This document shows positions 23,890 through 33,326 of a DNA stretch of 64,000 nt, piece after piece. The translations under genes were made by a program, and so were the position numbers. Source of the DNA: CAZGSN01 sp964371655 (GTDB taxonomy: Bacteria; Desulfobacterota; Binatia; HRBIN30); NCBI GenBank assembly GCA_964371655.1, contig CAYJOD010000009.1, positions 62,001 through 126,000 of the forward strand, written 5' to 3'. The notes below the pieces were generated by a model, which was not told the origin of the DNA, ran no database searches, and worked only from the letters and a program-made list of their open reading frames with translations. Numbering within the stretch: the stretch's first letter is position 1; every line of letters starts with the position of its first letter.

Positions 23890-23923
23890 TCTGGCCAGAA
23901 TCTAGCCAGAATTGGAATTCTGG
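23888..23923. promoter_or_regulatory. Double palindromic operator of the toxin-antitoxin pair
   Basis: Two palindromes: ATTCTGGCCAGAAT (23888-23901, perfect, overlapping the toxin start codon) and CCAGAATT-GG-AATTCTGG (23906-23923, perfect arms). Together they give four half-sites of ATTCTGG/CCAGAAT, the arrangement expected for cooperative autorepression by the toxin-antitoxin complex. Confidence 0.75.
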
Positions 23924-24118
23924 TCAAACGGCTGAAGCTGGCAACCGACCGCGGTGGGCAAGACGCCCGATCGCCGTCCGGGAAGACCACCCGCTACCCG
24001 CCGTCGGAATCTTTGTCGGAGCTGTCTGAAAGGTTGCCACTGTTTGATCTACTTGCCTCGACCCAACTGAGGTTTGCGGGTTGAATGCGCCTCACGCCGT
24101 GTTAGCTAGACGCCTTCC

Positions 24119-25477
24119 ATGAGCCAGATGACCCCGCGCGAGATCGTCTCCGAGTTGGACCGTTTCATTGTCGGACAGCGTAACGCCAAACGGGCGGTTG
24201 CGGTGGCCTTGCGCAACCGCTGGCGCCGCCAGCAGGTCGCGCCCGAGCTACGCGACGAAATCGCCCCCAAGAACATCATCATGATCGGACCCACAGGAGT
24301 GGGTAAGACCGAAATCTCGCGGCGCTTGGCCAAGCTGTCACAGGCGCCGTTTCTCAAAGTCGAGGCGACGAAGTTCACCGAGGTCGGGTACGTCGGCCGC
24401 GACGTCGAGTCGATCATCCGTGATCTCACCGAGATGACCGTCAAGGCGGTGAAGGACGAGGAACAGGAGAAGGTGCAGGTCAAAGCGCGCGAGGTCGCCG
24501 AGGAGCGCGTGCTCGACCTGCTGCTGCCCCCGTCTGCTCCACTCGAACGTCGTGTACAGCCGATCGGCGAGGTGAGCGCGCCCGACGAAGAGTCCGCCGG
24601 TGCCACGCGCGAGAAGCTGCGACGTATGCTGCGCGAGGGCAAGCTCGATGATCGCTTCGTCGAGATCGAGGTCGCGAAGTCGGCCATTCCGATGGTCGAG
24701 GTGTTCGCCCCGCAGGGCATGGAAGACATGGAGTCGCAGCTCAAGGACATGTTCTCCAACATCATGCCCAAGAAGTCGAAGAAGCAGCGCCTGAACATCG
24801 CCGACGCCATCGAGATGCTCACGGTCGAGGAAGCGTCGAAGCTGGTCGATATGGAGATGGTGACCAAGGAGGCCGTGCGTCGCGTCGAGCAATCGGGCAT
24901 CGTGTTCATCGACGAGATCGACAAGATCACCGGCCGCGAAGGTGCCGCCGGTCCGGATGTGTCGCGCCAAGGCGTGCAGCGCGACCTGCTGCCGATCGTC
25001 GAAGGCTGCACGGTGAGCACCAAGTACGGCATGGTGCGTACCGATCACATTCTGTTCGTCGCCTCGGGTGCCTTCCATACCTCGAAGCCTTCCGATCTGA
25101 TCCCCGAGTTCCAGGGGCGCTTCCCGATCCGTGTCGAGCTCGAGCCGCTGACCAAGGACGATTTCGTCCGCATTCTCACTGAACCGCAGAACGCCCTGAT
25201 CAAGCAGTACGTAGCGCTGTTGCAGACCGAAGCCGTCGCCCTCGTATTCCGCGAAGACGCGATCCACGAAATCGCCGATATCGCCGCGCGCGTGAACCAG
25301 AACACGGAGAACATCGGGGCGCGGCGCCTGCATACCGTGGTCGAGCGCTTGCTCGAAGGGGTATCGTTCGATGCGCCCGAGCTTGGCGGTCAAGAGATCG
25401 TCATCGACGCCGCCTACGTTCGTGAGAAGCTCAGCGGTATCGTCGAAGACGAAGATCTGTCACGGTACATTCTCTGA
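24119..25477 (+). CDS. hslU: HslU, ATPase subunit of the HslUV protease
   Basis: 452 aa, full family length. AAA+ motifs: MIGPTGVGKTEISRRLAKL (Walker A about 57), the pore/loop region KFTEVGYVGRDVESIIRDL, the I-domain (about 110-240, highly charged), GIVFIDEIDKI (Walker B about 261), sensor RFPIRVEL and NIGARRLHTVVE. The C-terminus ends EDEDLSRYIL; this tail inserts between HslV subunits and activates them. Unfolds proteins for HslV. hslV normally lies just upstream, but here that place is taken by the toxin-antitoxin pair. Probably co-transcribed with argBDFG. Confidence 0.95.
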   Translation: MSQMTPREIVSELDRFIVGQRNAKRAVAVALRNRWRRQQVAPELRDEIAPKNIIMIGPTGVGKTEISRRLAKLSQAPFLKVEATKFTEVGYVGRDVESIIRDLTEMTVKAVKDEEQEKVQVKAREVAEERVLDLLLPPSAPLERRVQPIGEVSAPDEESAGATREKLRRMLREGKLDDRFVEIEVAKSAIPMVEVFAPQGMEDMESQLKDMFSNIMPKKSKKQRLNIADAIEMLTVEEASKLVDMEMVTKEAVRRVEQSGIVFIDEIDKITGREGAAGPDVSRQGVQRDLLPIVEGCTVSTKYGMVRTDHILFVASGAFHTSKPSDLIPEFQGRFPIRVELEPLTKDDFVRILTEPQNALIKQYVALLQTEAVALVFREDAIHEIADIAARVNQNTENIGARRLHTVVERLLEGVSFDAPELGGQEIVIDAAYVREKLSGIVEDEDLSRYIL

Positions 25478-25504
25478 TGAAGGGCCTTGAGACTAAGGGC
25501 TGCG

Positions 25505-25559
25505 GCGCTTGCCACTGAACACTGCACACTGACCACTGATCCCTGACGACTGAACACTA
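25505..25559. repeat. CACTGAACACTGCACACTGACC low-complexity tract
   Basis: Imperfect ACTGAxCACTGxxCACTGA units fill the hslU-argB spacer and run up to the argB start codon, leaving it without an ordinary Shine-Dalgarno. Confidence 0.6.
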
Positions 25560-26474
25560 ATGAAAGAAGTCATTGCCAAGGCCGAGGTACTTCTCGAGGC
25601 TCTGCCGTACATTCGTCGTTATTCAGGCAAGACGATGGTCATCAAGTACGGTGGCCACGCAATGATCGACGAGGAGCTCAAGGAGAGCTTCGCACAAGAC
25701 ATCGTGCTGCTGAAGTTCATCGGCATCAATCCGGTGATCGTCCACGGCGGCGGCCCCCAAATCAACGATCTGCTGAAGCGACTCAACATCGAATCGCAGT
25801 TCGTGCGCGGCATGCGCGTCACCGATCAGCCGACCATGGACGTCGTCGAGATGGTCCTCGGCAAGATCAACAAGGAGATCGTCACCTTGATCAGCCGCCA
25901 CGGCGGCAAAGCAGTGGGGCTGTCGGGCAAGGACGGCGATCTGATCCTCGCCGGCAAGTTGACCGTCATCGCCGAGGACGGCGGCGAGCATTACAAGGTG
26001 GATATCGGCATGGTCGGGGAGGTGCGCGCCGTGAACCCAACGGTGATCGAGACGCTCGACCGCAGCGACTTCATTCCGGTCATCGCACCCGTCGGGGTCG
26101 GGGAGAAGGGCGAGACCTACAACATCAACGCCGACGCCGTCGCCGGCAAGGTCGCCGAGTCCCTGCACGCCGAGAAGCTCATCCTGCTGACCGATGTCCC
26201 CGGGATCAAAGGGGCCGACGGCGAGGTCATCTCGACGCTCGACGCCGACCAGGCCGACGCCCTGATTCGCCAAGGCGTCGTCGACGGCGGCATGATCCCG
26301 AAGGTGGAATGCTGCATCAATGCTCTGCGCGGTGGCGCACAGAAGACCCATATCGTCGACGGCCGCGTCAAGCATGCCGTGCTGCTCGAAATCTTCACCC
26401 ATGAAGGCGTCGGCACACAGGTCGTGCGCCCCACACAGCGCGGCGGCACGACGCGTCAGCGCGCTCGCTCCTGA
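25560..26474 (+). CDS. argB: Acetylglutamate kinase
   Basis: 304 aa. Amino-acid-kinase fold: TMVIKYGGHAM (phosphate-binding Gly loop with Lys), VIVHGGGPQINDLL, FVRGMRVTD, KAVGLSGKDGDLI, NINADAVAGKVAESL, LLTDVPGI and GGMIPKVECCINAL. Phosphorylates N-acetyl-L-glutamate, the second step of arginine synthesis. The N-terminal ALPYIRRYSGK helix is the one involved in hexamer formation in arginine-inhibited NAGKs, so feedback control by arginine is plausible. First of the arg genes; the start directly abuts repeat sequence. Confidence 0.95.
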   Translation: MKEVIAKAEVLLEALPYIRRYSGKTMVIKYGGHAMIDEELKESFAQDIVLLKFIGINPVIVHGGGPQINDLLKRLNIESQFVRGMRVTDQPTMDVVEMVLGKINKEIVTLISRHGGKAVGLSGKDGDLILAGKLTVIAEDGGEHYKVDIGMVGEVRAVNPTVIETLDRSDFIPVIAPVGVGEKGETYNINADAVAGKVAESLHAEKLILLTDVPGIKGADGEVISTLDADQADALIRQGVVDGGMIPKVECCINALRGGAQKTHIVDGRVKHAVLLEIFTHEGVGTQVVRPTQRGGTTRQRARS

Positions 26475-26584
26475 AGCCGGCGCGCCGGAGCGTGAGGCAC
26501 CGGATTTGTGCCTCCGTCCTGGAATGCGTCGCGCTCGGACGCTAGGGGTGTCGGCTTCCGAATTTCGCCGAGACGAGCCAGAGA

Positions 26585-27769
26585 ATGACCAATCGCGAGA
26601 TCATCGACCTGAACGAGCGCTACCTGTTCCCGACCTATCCACGGGCGCCGCTGGCACTCGTACGCGGGCAAGGATGCCGCGTTTGGGACGCGGACGGCAA
26701 GGAGTACCTCGACTTCTTTGCGAGCACGGTCGTCACCGCCCTGGGGCACGCGCACCCGCGTCTGACGCGGGCGATCTGCGAGCAGGCCGCGAAGATCCTG
26801 CACGTCTCCAATCTCCATCACAGTGAACCGCAGGCCATCCTTGCGCAGCTGCTGTGCGAGCACTCGTTCGCGGATCGGGTATTCCTGTGCAACAGCGGCG
26901 CCGAGGCCAACGAGGCGGCGATCAAGCTGGCGCGCAAGTACGGCGCCGATTATGGCGACGGCCGCTTCGAAATCATCACCGCCATCGGTTCCTTCCACGG
27001 TCGTACGATCGCGACGATTACCGCCACCGGCCAGGAGAAAGTACGCCGCGGCTTCCAGCCGCTGCCCGAAGGCTTTCGCTACGCGCCGTTCGCCGACGCC
27101 GCGGCGCTGGAGTCGGCGCTGTCGCCGCGCACCATCGCCGTCATGCTCGAACCGGTGCAGGGTGAAGGCGGGATTCTGGCGCCGCCGCCAAGCTACCTAC
27201 AGCAGGTGCGTGAGCTCTGCGATCGCCACGACCTGCTGCTGATCCTTGACGAGGTGCAGACCGGAGTCGGTCGCACCGGCACGATGTTCGCGTACGAACA
27301 GAGCGGCGTCATCCCCGACATCATGACTCTCGCCAAAGGATTGGGCTCCGGCGTCGCCATCGGCGCGATGCTGTCTAGCGAGCGCATCGCCGCGGCGTTT
27401 AGCGTCGGCACCCATGGGACGACGTTCGGCGGCAACGCCCTCGCGTGCGCCGCCGCGATCGCCGTGCTCCGCAGTGTGCTCGAAGACGGCGTGCTGCAGA
27501 ACTGCGTCGCACAAGGCGCCTATCTGGTCGAGCGCCTGCGCGCTTTGCAGGCCAAGCACTCGCGCATCCGCGACGTACGCGGCCTCGGCTTGCTGATCGG
27601 CGCCGAGCTCGACGGCCCGGGCGCAGCCGTGGTCGATGCCTGTCGCGAGCGCGGCCTGATCATCAATTGCACCGCGGAGAAGGTTCTGCGCTTTTCGCCG
27701 CCGCTGATCGTGTTGCGTCGCGAAGTCGACCAAGCCATGGAAATCCTCGATGGGGTGCTGTCGCTATGA
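26585..27769 (+). CDS. argD: Acetylornithine aminotransferase
   Basis: 394 aa, ATG at 26585 with GACGAGCCAGAGA upstream. Class-III PLP aminotransferase: YLDFFASTVVTALGHAHP, FLCNSGAEANEAAIKLARKY, the GSFHGRTIATITATGQ segment, MLEPVQGEGGI, LILDEVQTGVGRTGTMFAYE, and TLAKGLGSGVAIGAML with the Schiff-base Lys about 251; then HGTTFGGNALACAAA. Converts N-acetylglutamate semialdehyde to N-acetylornithine and often also acts on succinyl-diaminopimelate. Overlaps argF by 4 nt. Confidence 0.95.
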   Translation: MTNREIIDLNERYLFPTYPRAPLALVRGQGCRVWDADGKEYLDFFASTVVTALGHAHPRLTRAICEQAAKILHVSNLHHSEPQAILAQLLCEHSFADRVFLCNSGAEANEAAIKLARKYGADYGDGRFEIITAIGSFHGRTIATITATGQEKVRRGFQPLPEGFRYAPFADAAALESALSPRTIAVMLEPVQGEGGILAPPPSYLQQVRELCDRHDLLLILDEVQTGVGRTGTMFAYEQSGVIPDIMTLAKGLGSGVAIGAMLSSERIAAAFSVGTHGTTFGGNALACAAAIAVLRSVLEDGVLQNCVAQGAYLVERLRALQAKHSRIRDVRGLGLLIGAELDGPGAAVVDACRERGLIINCTAEKVLRFSPPLIVLRREVDQAMEILDGVLSL

Positions 27770-28680
27770 AGCGTGACTTCCTGAGCCTGCGTGATTTCAC
27801 GCGCGCCGAGCTTGAAGAGATCGTCGACCTCACCGCGCGCCTGAAGCGTGAGCTCAAAGCCGGACGGCGCGAACCTTTGCTCGCCGGGAAATCGCTGGCG
27901 ATGATTTTCGAGAAGCCCAGCCTGCGCACGCGCGTGACCTTCGAAGTCGGCATGACCCAACTCGGCGGCTACGCCATCAACCTGACTCACAAGGACATCC
28001 AGCTGGGCGAGCGTGAATCGGTCGCCGACATCGCGCGCAACCTCGATCGCTGGGTCGATCTGATCATGGCGCGCACCTTCGCCCATGAAACGCTCGTCGA
28101 GCTTGCCAGTCATGCCCGGGTGCCGGTGATCAACGGCTTGTCGGACCTGCTGCACCCGTGCCAGGTCCTCACCGACTGCTTCACGATCTGGGAGAAGCGC
28201 GAGCGCCTCGACGGCCTGCGCATCGCGTTTATCGGCGATGGCAACAACATGGCCAACTCGTGGATGAACGCGGCGGCGGCCTTCGGCTTCGAGTTGGTGA
28301 TCGCTTGCCCCAAGGAGTACGAGCCCGACGCGGGGATGGCCGCCGCGGCTCGTGGCAAAGGGGCGCGTTTGAGCCTCACCCAAGACGCCCGCGAGGCGGC
28401 GCGCGACGCCGACGTTCTGTACACGGATGTCTGGACCAGCATGGGTCAGGAGGAAGAAGCCGAGCAGCGGCGCCGTGACTTTGCCGCGTATCAGATCAAT
28501 GGCGACTTGCTACGGCGCGCCCACCGCGACGCCATCGTCATGCATTGCTTGCCGGCGCATCGCGGCGAGGAAATTACCGCCGAGGTGATCGACGGTCCGC
28601 AGTCGATCGTTTTCGACGAAGCTGAGAATCGGCTGCACACGCAGAAGGCCATCATGGTGTGGCTGATGGAGAAGGCTTGA
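27766..28680 (+). CDS. argF: Ornithine carbamoyltransferase
   Basis: 304 aa; the ATG overlaps the argD stop (ATGA), so translation is coupled. Motifs: FEKPSLRTRVTFEVGM (carbamoyl-phosphate site, about 48-60), VPVINGLSDLLHPCQVLTD (HPCQ), FIGDGNNMANSW, DVLYTDVWTSMGQEEE (the SMG loop of the ornithine site) and IVMHCLPAHRGEE (HCLP, about 259). Makes citrulline from ornithine and carbamoyl phosphate. No sign of the N-acetylornithine-type substitution. Confidence 0.95.
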   Translation: MKRDFLSLRDFTRAELEEIVDLTARLKRELKAGRREPLLAGKSLAMIFEKPSLRTRVTFEVGMTQLGGYAINLTHKDIQLGERESVADIARNLDRWVDLIMARTFAHETLVELASHARVPVINGLSDLLHPCQVLTDCFTIWEKRERLDGLRIAFIGDGNNMANSWMNAAAAFGFELVIACPKEYEPDAGMAAAARGKGARLSLTQDAREAARDADVLYTDVWTSMGQEEEAEQRRRDFAAYQINGDLLRRAHRDAIVMHCLPAHRGEEITAEVIDGPQSIVFDEAENRLHTQKAIMVWLMEKA

Positions 28681-28844
28681 GAGTTTGTGAAGAAATGCCC
28701 GCAGCCAACATCCTCCCCCGTTCGCCCCGAGTAGCGACCCCTCTTCTGGGTCGCGTATCGAGGGGCCAGCATGTAGGCAGATCAAAGGCGTACGGTCCCT
28801 CGATACGCGCCCTGGAAAGACGGGCGCTACTCGGGACGAACGGG
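28681..28844. repeat. Long inverted-repeat element, copy 2, in the argF-argG spacer
   Basis: Outer arms 28717-28736 and 28825-28844 pair over 20 bp with one mismatch; inner arms 28752-28767 and 28794-28809 pair over 16 bp. Same left flank and order as at 11657-11820. The rest of the 28681-29047 spacer holds a CACGGATCACACGGATTGC / GCCATCCGTGGTTC inverted tract (28895-28975). No gene; the ORF extension upstream of argG runs through these repeats. Confidence 0.75.
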
Positions 28845-29047
28845 TGGGAGTCCGGCTGCTGGAGTTTTCCACGGCCTCTGAGAACAAGAACGACCACGGA
28901 TCACACGGATTGCACGGATGCGGAGAGCAGCTTCAGAGCCTTTCTATCCGTGAATTCCGTGCCATCCGTGGTTCGGGACGATTCGCTTGCGCGGAATCTT
29001 CGCGCCACGACAAGATGATGGACTTCAGTCACACAGGACTAGGACAG

Positions 29048-30250
<1,203 letters not shown>

Positions 30251-30275
30251 GCCCGGCACGCAGGACTCAAGACTC

Positions 30276-31328
30276 ATGAAGGTAGGTATCGCCGGGTTCC
30301 CACGTTGTGGGAAGACCACCATTTTCAATGCTCTCACCGGGCAACAAGCGCACGTGGGTGGGTTTGGTGAGCCCGGCAAGGTTCACCTGGGAACGATCAA
30401 GGTGCCGGATGCGCGCATCGATCGACTCGCCGAGATCCACAAGCCGCGCAAGACGACGTACGCGGAGATGATGTTCGTCGACTTCCCCGCCGCCACCGAG
30501 GGCGAGAAGAGCACGGCGCTGGAGTCGACGACTCTGACGCAGATGCGTGAGACCGACGCGCTGGTGCAAGTCGTGCGCGGCTTCGACGACCCGATCAGCG
30601 GCGCGGCGCCCGATCCCGTGCGCGACTTGGACAGCTTCAAGGCGGAGCTCATCCTGTCGGACTTGGTGCTGATCGAGCGTCGCCTCGAGCGGCTGAAGAA
30701 GGAGAAGGGTAAGGAGAAGGAGCAGGCCATATTGGAGCGCTGCAAGGAGACGCTCGACGCCGAACGGGTTCTGCGTACCCTGGAGCTCACGCCGGAAGAG
30801 GTTACCGCGATCTCCGGCTTCGGTTTCATCTCGCGCCGGCCTCTGATGGCCGTGTTGAACGTCGGCGAAGATAACGTGCACGGCGATATGCCCGCCGTTG
30901 TCGGAAGCTTTCTGAAGACCGAAGGCATCGAAGGCCTCGTGCTCTCGGGTAAAATCGAGATGGAGATTGCCTCCCTCGAAGCCGACGATCGCCAGGCATT
31001 TCTGGAGGATCTCGGGCTCAAGGAACCGGCGCGCGACCGCTTCATCCGCGCCGCCTATGCGCTGCTCGACCAGATCAGTTTTCTCACCGCGGGTGAGGAC
31101 GAAGTTCGCGCCTGGACGATCCGCCGCGGCACCTCGGCTCTGAAAGCGGCGGGCAAGATCCATAGCGACATCGAACGCGGCTTCATCCGCGCCGAGATCG
31201 TGCACTACGACGACTTCGTGCAGCTCGGCACCGAGGCCAAGTGCCGCGAAGCCGGGAAGCTGCGTTTGGAAGGCAAGGAGTACGTCGTCAAAGACGGCGA
31301 CATCATCCATTTCCGCTTCAACGTTTGA
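30276..31328 (+). CDS. ychF: YchF/OLA1-family P-loop ATPase/GTPase
   Basis: 350 aa, ATG at 30276, 25 nt after argG. G1 GFPRCGKTTIFNAL (7-20), G3 VDFPA, and NVGED (about 195), where the Asn-x-x-Glu motif replaces NKxD. That explains the ATP preference of this family. A central coiled coil (RRLERLKKEKGKEKEQAI) and the C-terminal TGS domain (ISFLTAGEDEVRAWTIRRGT ... VVKDGDIIHFRFNV) complete the architecture. Binds ribosomes and is linked to stress responses. It has one substitution of note: GFPRCGKT where most have GxPNxGKS. Slightly shorter than E. coli YchF (363). Confidence 0.92.
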   Translation: MKVGIAGFPRCGKTTIFNALTGQQAHVGGFGEPGKVHLGTIKVPDARIDRLAEIHKPRKTTYAEMMFVDFPAATEGEKSTALESTTLTQMRETDALVQVVRGFDDPISGAAPDPVRDLDSFKAELILSDLVLIERRLERLKKEKGKEKEQAILERCKETLDAERVLRTLELTPEEVTAISGFGFISRRPLMAVLNVGEDNVHGDMPAVVGSFLKTEGIEGLVLSGKIEMEIASLEADDRQAFLEDLGLKEPARDRFIRAAYALLDQISFLTAGEDEVRAWTIRRGTSALKAAGKIHSDIERGFIRAEIVHYDDFVQLGTEAKCREAGKLRLEGKEYVVKDGDIIHFRFNV

Positions 31329-31340
31329 ACACGGCCCGAC

Positions 31341-32036
31341 ATGCACCGTCGCTTTCGCCAACGATCTCTTGCCGCGATCCTCACCCTCGCCTCCACGGCG
31401 GCGATCCCGCGTCTCGCCGCGTTCGCTCAGGACGCGACGCCCGTACCCGCGCTGCCTGAATCGGCGCAGTCGCTGGCCACGAAGGCGCTAGAGTGCCTGG
31501 CCCGCGGCGAGAACGGAGTCAGCAACGAGGCGCGCCTCGCCGCCTACCGCGAAGGCCTGCGTGATGCGGAGGCGGCGGTGTCGGCGGATGATGAAAACGC
31601 GGATGCGCACTATGCCGTGTTCGCCAACCACGGTCGTATCATGCTGCTCGAAGGCGGCGTCGCCAACCCCTTCAACGTGTACGTCGTCAACCGCGAGCTC
31701 AATCGGACCTTGGAGCTGAATCCAAATCACGTCGACGCTCTCGCCGCCAAAGGCGACATGCTGCGCCAGCTGCCACGTCTTCTCGGCGGCGACCTGCACG
31801 AGGCGGCCCAATATCTCCGACGTGCGATTGAGCTCGACCGCAGCGCGATTCGCCCCCGCATCGAGCTCGCCGAGATCTACCGCGATCTTGGCCATCCCGA
31901 GCTCGGCATCCCGTACCTGGAGAACGCGGCGGAGGTCGCACGGCACGACGGAAAGTACGATCTGCTCAATGAGATTCAGAGCCAGCTGCAGCTCTTGCAC
32001 TCCGGCTCGAGCGCCGCGCTCGACGACGGGCATTAG
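31341..32036 (+). CDS. Exported TPR protein
   Basis: 231 aa, 12 nt after ychF, so probably co-transcribed. Signal peptide (RSLAAILTLASTAAIPRLAAFAQ) then helices with TPR spacing: ALECLARGENGVSNEARLAAYREGLRDAEAAV, DAHYAVFANHGRIML, ELNRTLELNPNHVDALAAKGDM, EAAQYLRRAIELDRSAIRPRIELAEIYRDLG, ELGIPYLENAAEVA. It resembles the TRAP-transporter/periplasmic TPR proteins that track assembly of envelope complexes. Partner unknown. Confidence 0.7.
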   Translation: MHRRFRQRSLAAILTLASTAAIPRLAAFAQDATPVPALPESAQSLATKALECLARGENGVSNEARLAAYREGLRDAEAAVSADDENADAHYAVFANHGRIMLLEGGVANPFNVYVVNRELNRTLELNPNHVDALAAKGDMLRQLPRLLGGDLHEAAQYLRRAIELDRSAIRPRIELAEIYRDLGHPELGIPYLENAAEVARHDGKYDLLNEIQSQLQLLHSGSSAALDDGH

Positions 32037-32045
32037 TGGTTAGCT

Positions 32046-32067
32046 GCGCAGGCAGAGACGCCTGCGC
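32046..32067. terminator. Hairpin after the TPR gene
   Basis: GCGCAGGC (32046-32053), 6-nt loop, GCCTGCGC (32060-32067), 10 nt after the stop. No T-run follows. The sequence belongs to a GTGGCGCAGGCGTCxCTGCC family also at 35418-35475 and 36104-36122, so it may be a repeat rather than a dedicated terminator. Confidence 0.4.
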
Positions 32068-32141
32068 CACCAGACGAGCGCCTTCTTCGCAACCTCTGAA
32101 GGGCCGTGAAACACTCGGTCCACTCTGCCAAACACCCGATC

Positions 32142-32211
32142 GGTGCGCGCGGCGCACCCTACCCTTCGCACCGAATCTCAAAGTGATCTCGTAGGGTGCG
32201 CCGTGCGCACC
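32142..32211. repeat. REP-like inverted pair, copy 2
   Basis: Mini-hairpin GGTGCGC-GCG-GCGCACC plus CTAC (32142-32162), a 28-nt spacer, then GTAG plus the same hairpin (32191-32211). The spacer differs from copies 1 and 3, while the arms are the same. Confidence 0.7.
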
Positions 32212-32259
32212 GAAATGCGGCGGACGCGATGCCACGATCGGTTCCCAGCCGCTACGTCT

Positions 32260-33072
32260 TCATCGTGCCCACGGCGCAAACCCGGCCAGGTAGGCGGCGA
32301 TAAGCGCGCCGTACACGGTGGCATGAAACACCAAGTACGCCACTGCCCCACGCCAGCCGTAGGCCAACTCCGGATCGTCGTCCTCACCGCGACGGAACGG
32401 GCGCACCAGCACGGCCCAGGCTGCCGTCGCCAGCAGCAGGCCTGCCACGCCGTCGACGATGAAGTGCTGCTTCATCGTACAGATGGTAATCGCAATTGCA
32501 GCGACGATCGGCGACGCCAGCCACCCCCACCGCGGTCGCGCCGCCCCCGCTGAGAGCGCTGCCAGCGTCGCCATCGAGAGATGCAACGAAGGAAACAGGT
32601 TGTAGGGCGGATCGACGAAGTACGTCAGCCGTACGCCCCACCCATCCAGGGTGTGAACATCGAGTAGCGATACATCCGGTCGCAGCGCTGCGGACGACAC
32701 CGGCATGGCGATGAACGTTCCAAGGGACGCGGCGATGACCAGCAGGTAGGCCGCGACCACGCGCAGGAACAGCTGCTCGTTACGCACGACGAAGGCCGGG
32801 TACAGAGACGACGTATAGACCCAACTATAGAGCCACACGGTCCACGGCAGAAACGGGATGGCGTCATCGAACGGTGTACGCAATTCGCGGGCAACGTGCG
32901 GATCGATGATGCGACCGATCACGTCATACCCAGTGATCATGGCAATGAGGATGCCGAGCGCGACGGCGGTCCGCCACAGCACGGTGGCCCGCAGCGACGC
33001 CAGCGGCACGCCGCGCGTATCGCTCGACGTCAAGGCCACGGTAGCCGACGTATTCGGCGATGGCTGGATCAT
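32260..33072 (-). CDS. PAP2-superfamily membrane phosphatase/phosphotransferase
   Basis: 270 aa, ATG at 33070-33072. Six hydrophobic segments (VLWRTAVALGILIAMITGY, WTVWLYSWVYTSSLYPAFV, VVAAYLLVIAASLGTFIAM and others). Active-site motifs: NLFPSLHLSMAT (the PSxH motif) and KQHFIVDGVAGLLLA (the final HxxxD motif). The first KxxxxxxRP motif is not evident, as in Aur1/inositol-phosphotransferase-like members. Probably dephosphorylates a lipid phosphate or transfers a phospho-headgroup at the inner membrane. Monocistronic. Confidence 0.75.
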   Translation of the reverse strand: MIQPSPNTSATVALTSSDTRGVPLASLRATVLWRTAVALGILIAMITGYDVIGRIIDPHVARELRTPFDDAIPFLPWTVWLYSWVYTSSLYPAFVVRNEQLFLRVVAAYLLVIAASLGTFIAMPVSSAALRPDVSLLDVHTLDGWGVRLTYFVDPPYNLFPSLHLSMATLAALSAGAARPRWGWLASPIVAAIAITICTMKQHFIVDGVAGLLLATAAWAVLVRPFRRGEDDDPELAYGWRGAVAYLVFHATVYGALIAAYLAGFAPWAR

Positions 33073-33326
33073 GTGGCCGATCTAGCCGAGACCGCGCCTG
33101 TCGAGCAAGTTGCGGAGAGGCCGGCGTTGAGAGTTTCAGTCTCCTCCCCTTGGCAACTTTGCGTGTTGGCGCGAGACAACGTCGGATGTTTCTCGCGCCA
33201 AGCCTGCCCTGATCCTCGTCGAAGGGGCGCCAAGACGCAGAGTCCTCGGCCAGCGCTATCCAGGAATCACCGATCGGCCAAGTTCAGCGTGGACCCATCC
33301 GACGAACGCCACATCCCAAGCCCGAC

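Noticed and set aside
28844..29047. N-terminal extension of argG
   Set aside because: The extension is encoded by repeat sequence (ACGGATCACACGGATTG); conserved ArgG sequence begins at the ATG at 29048.
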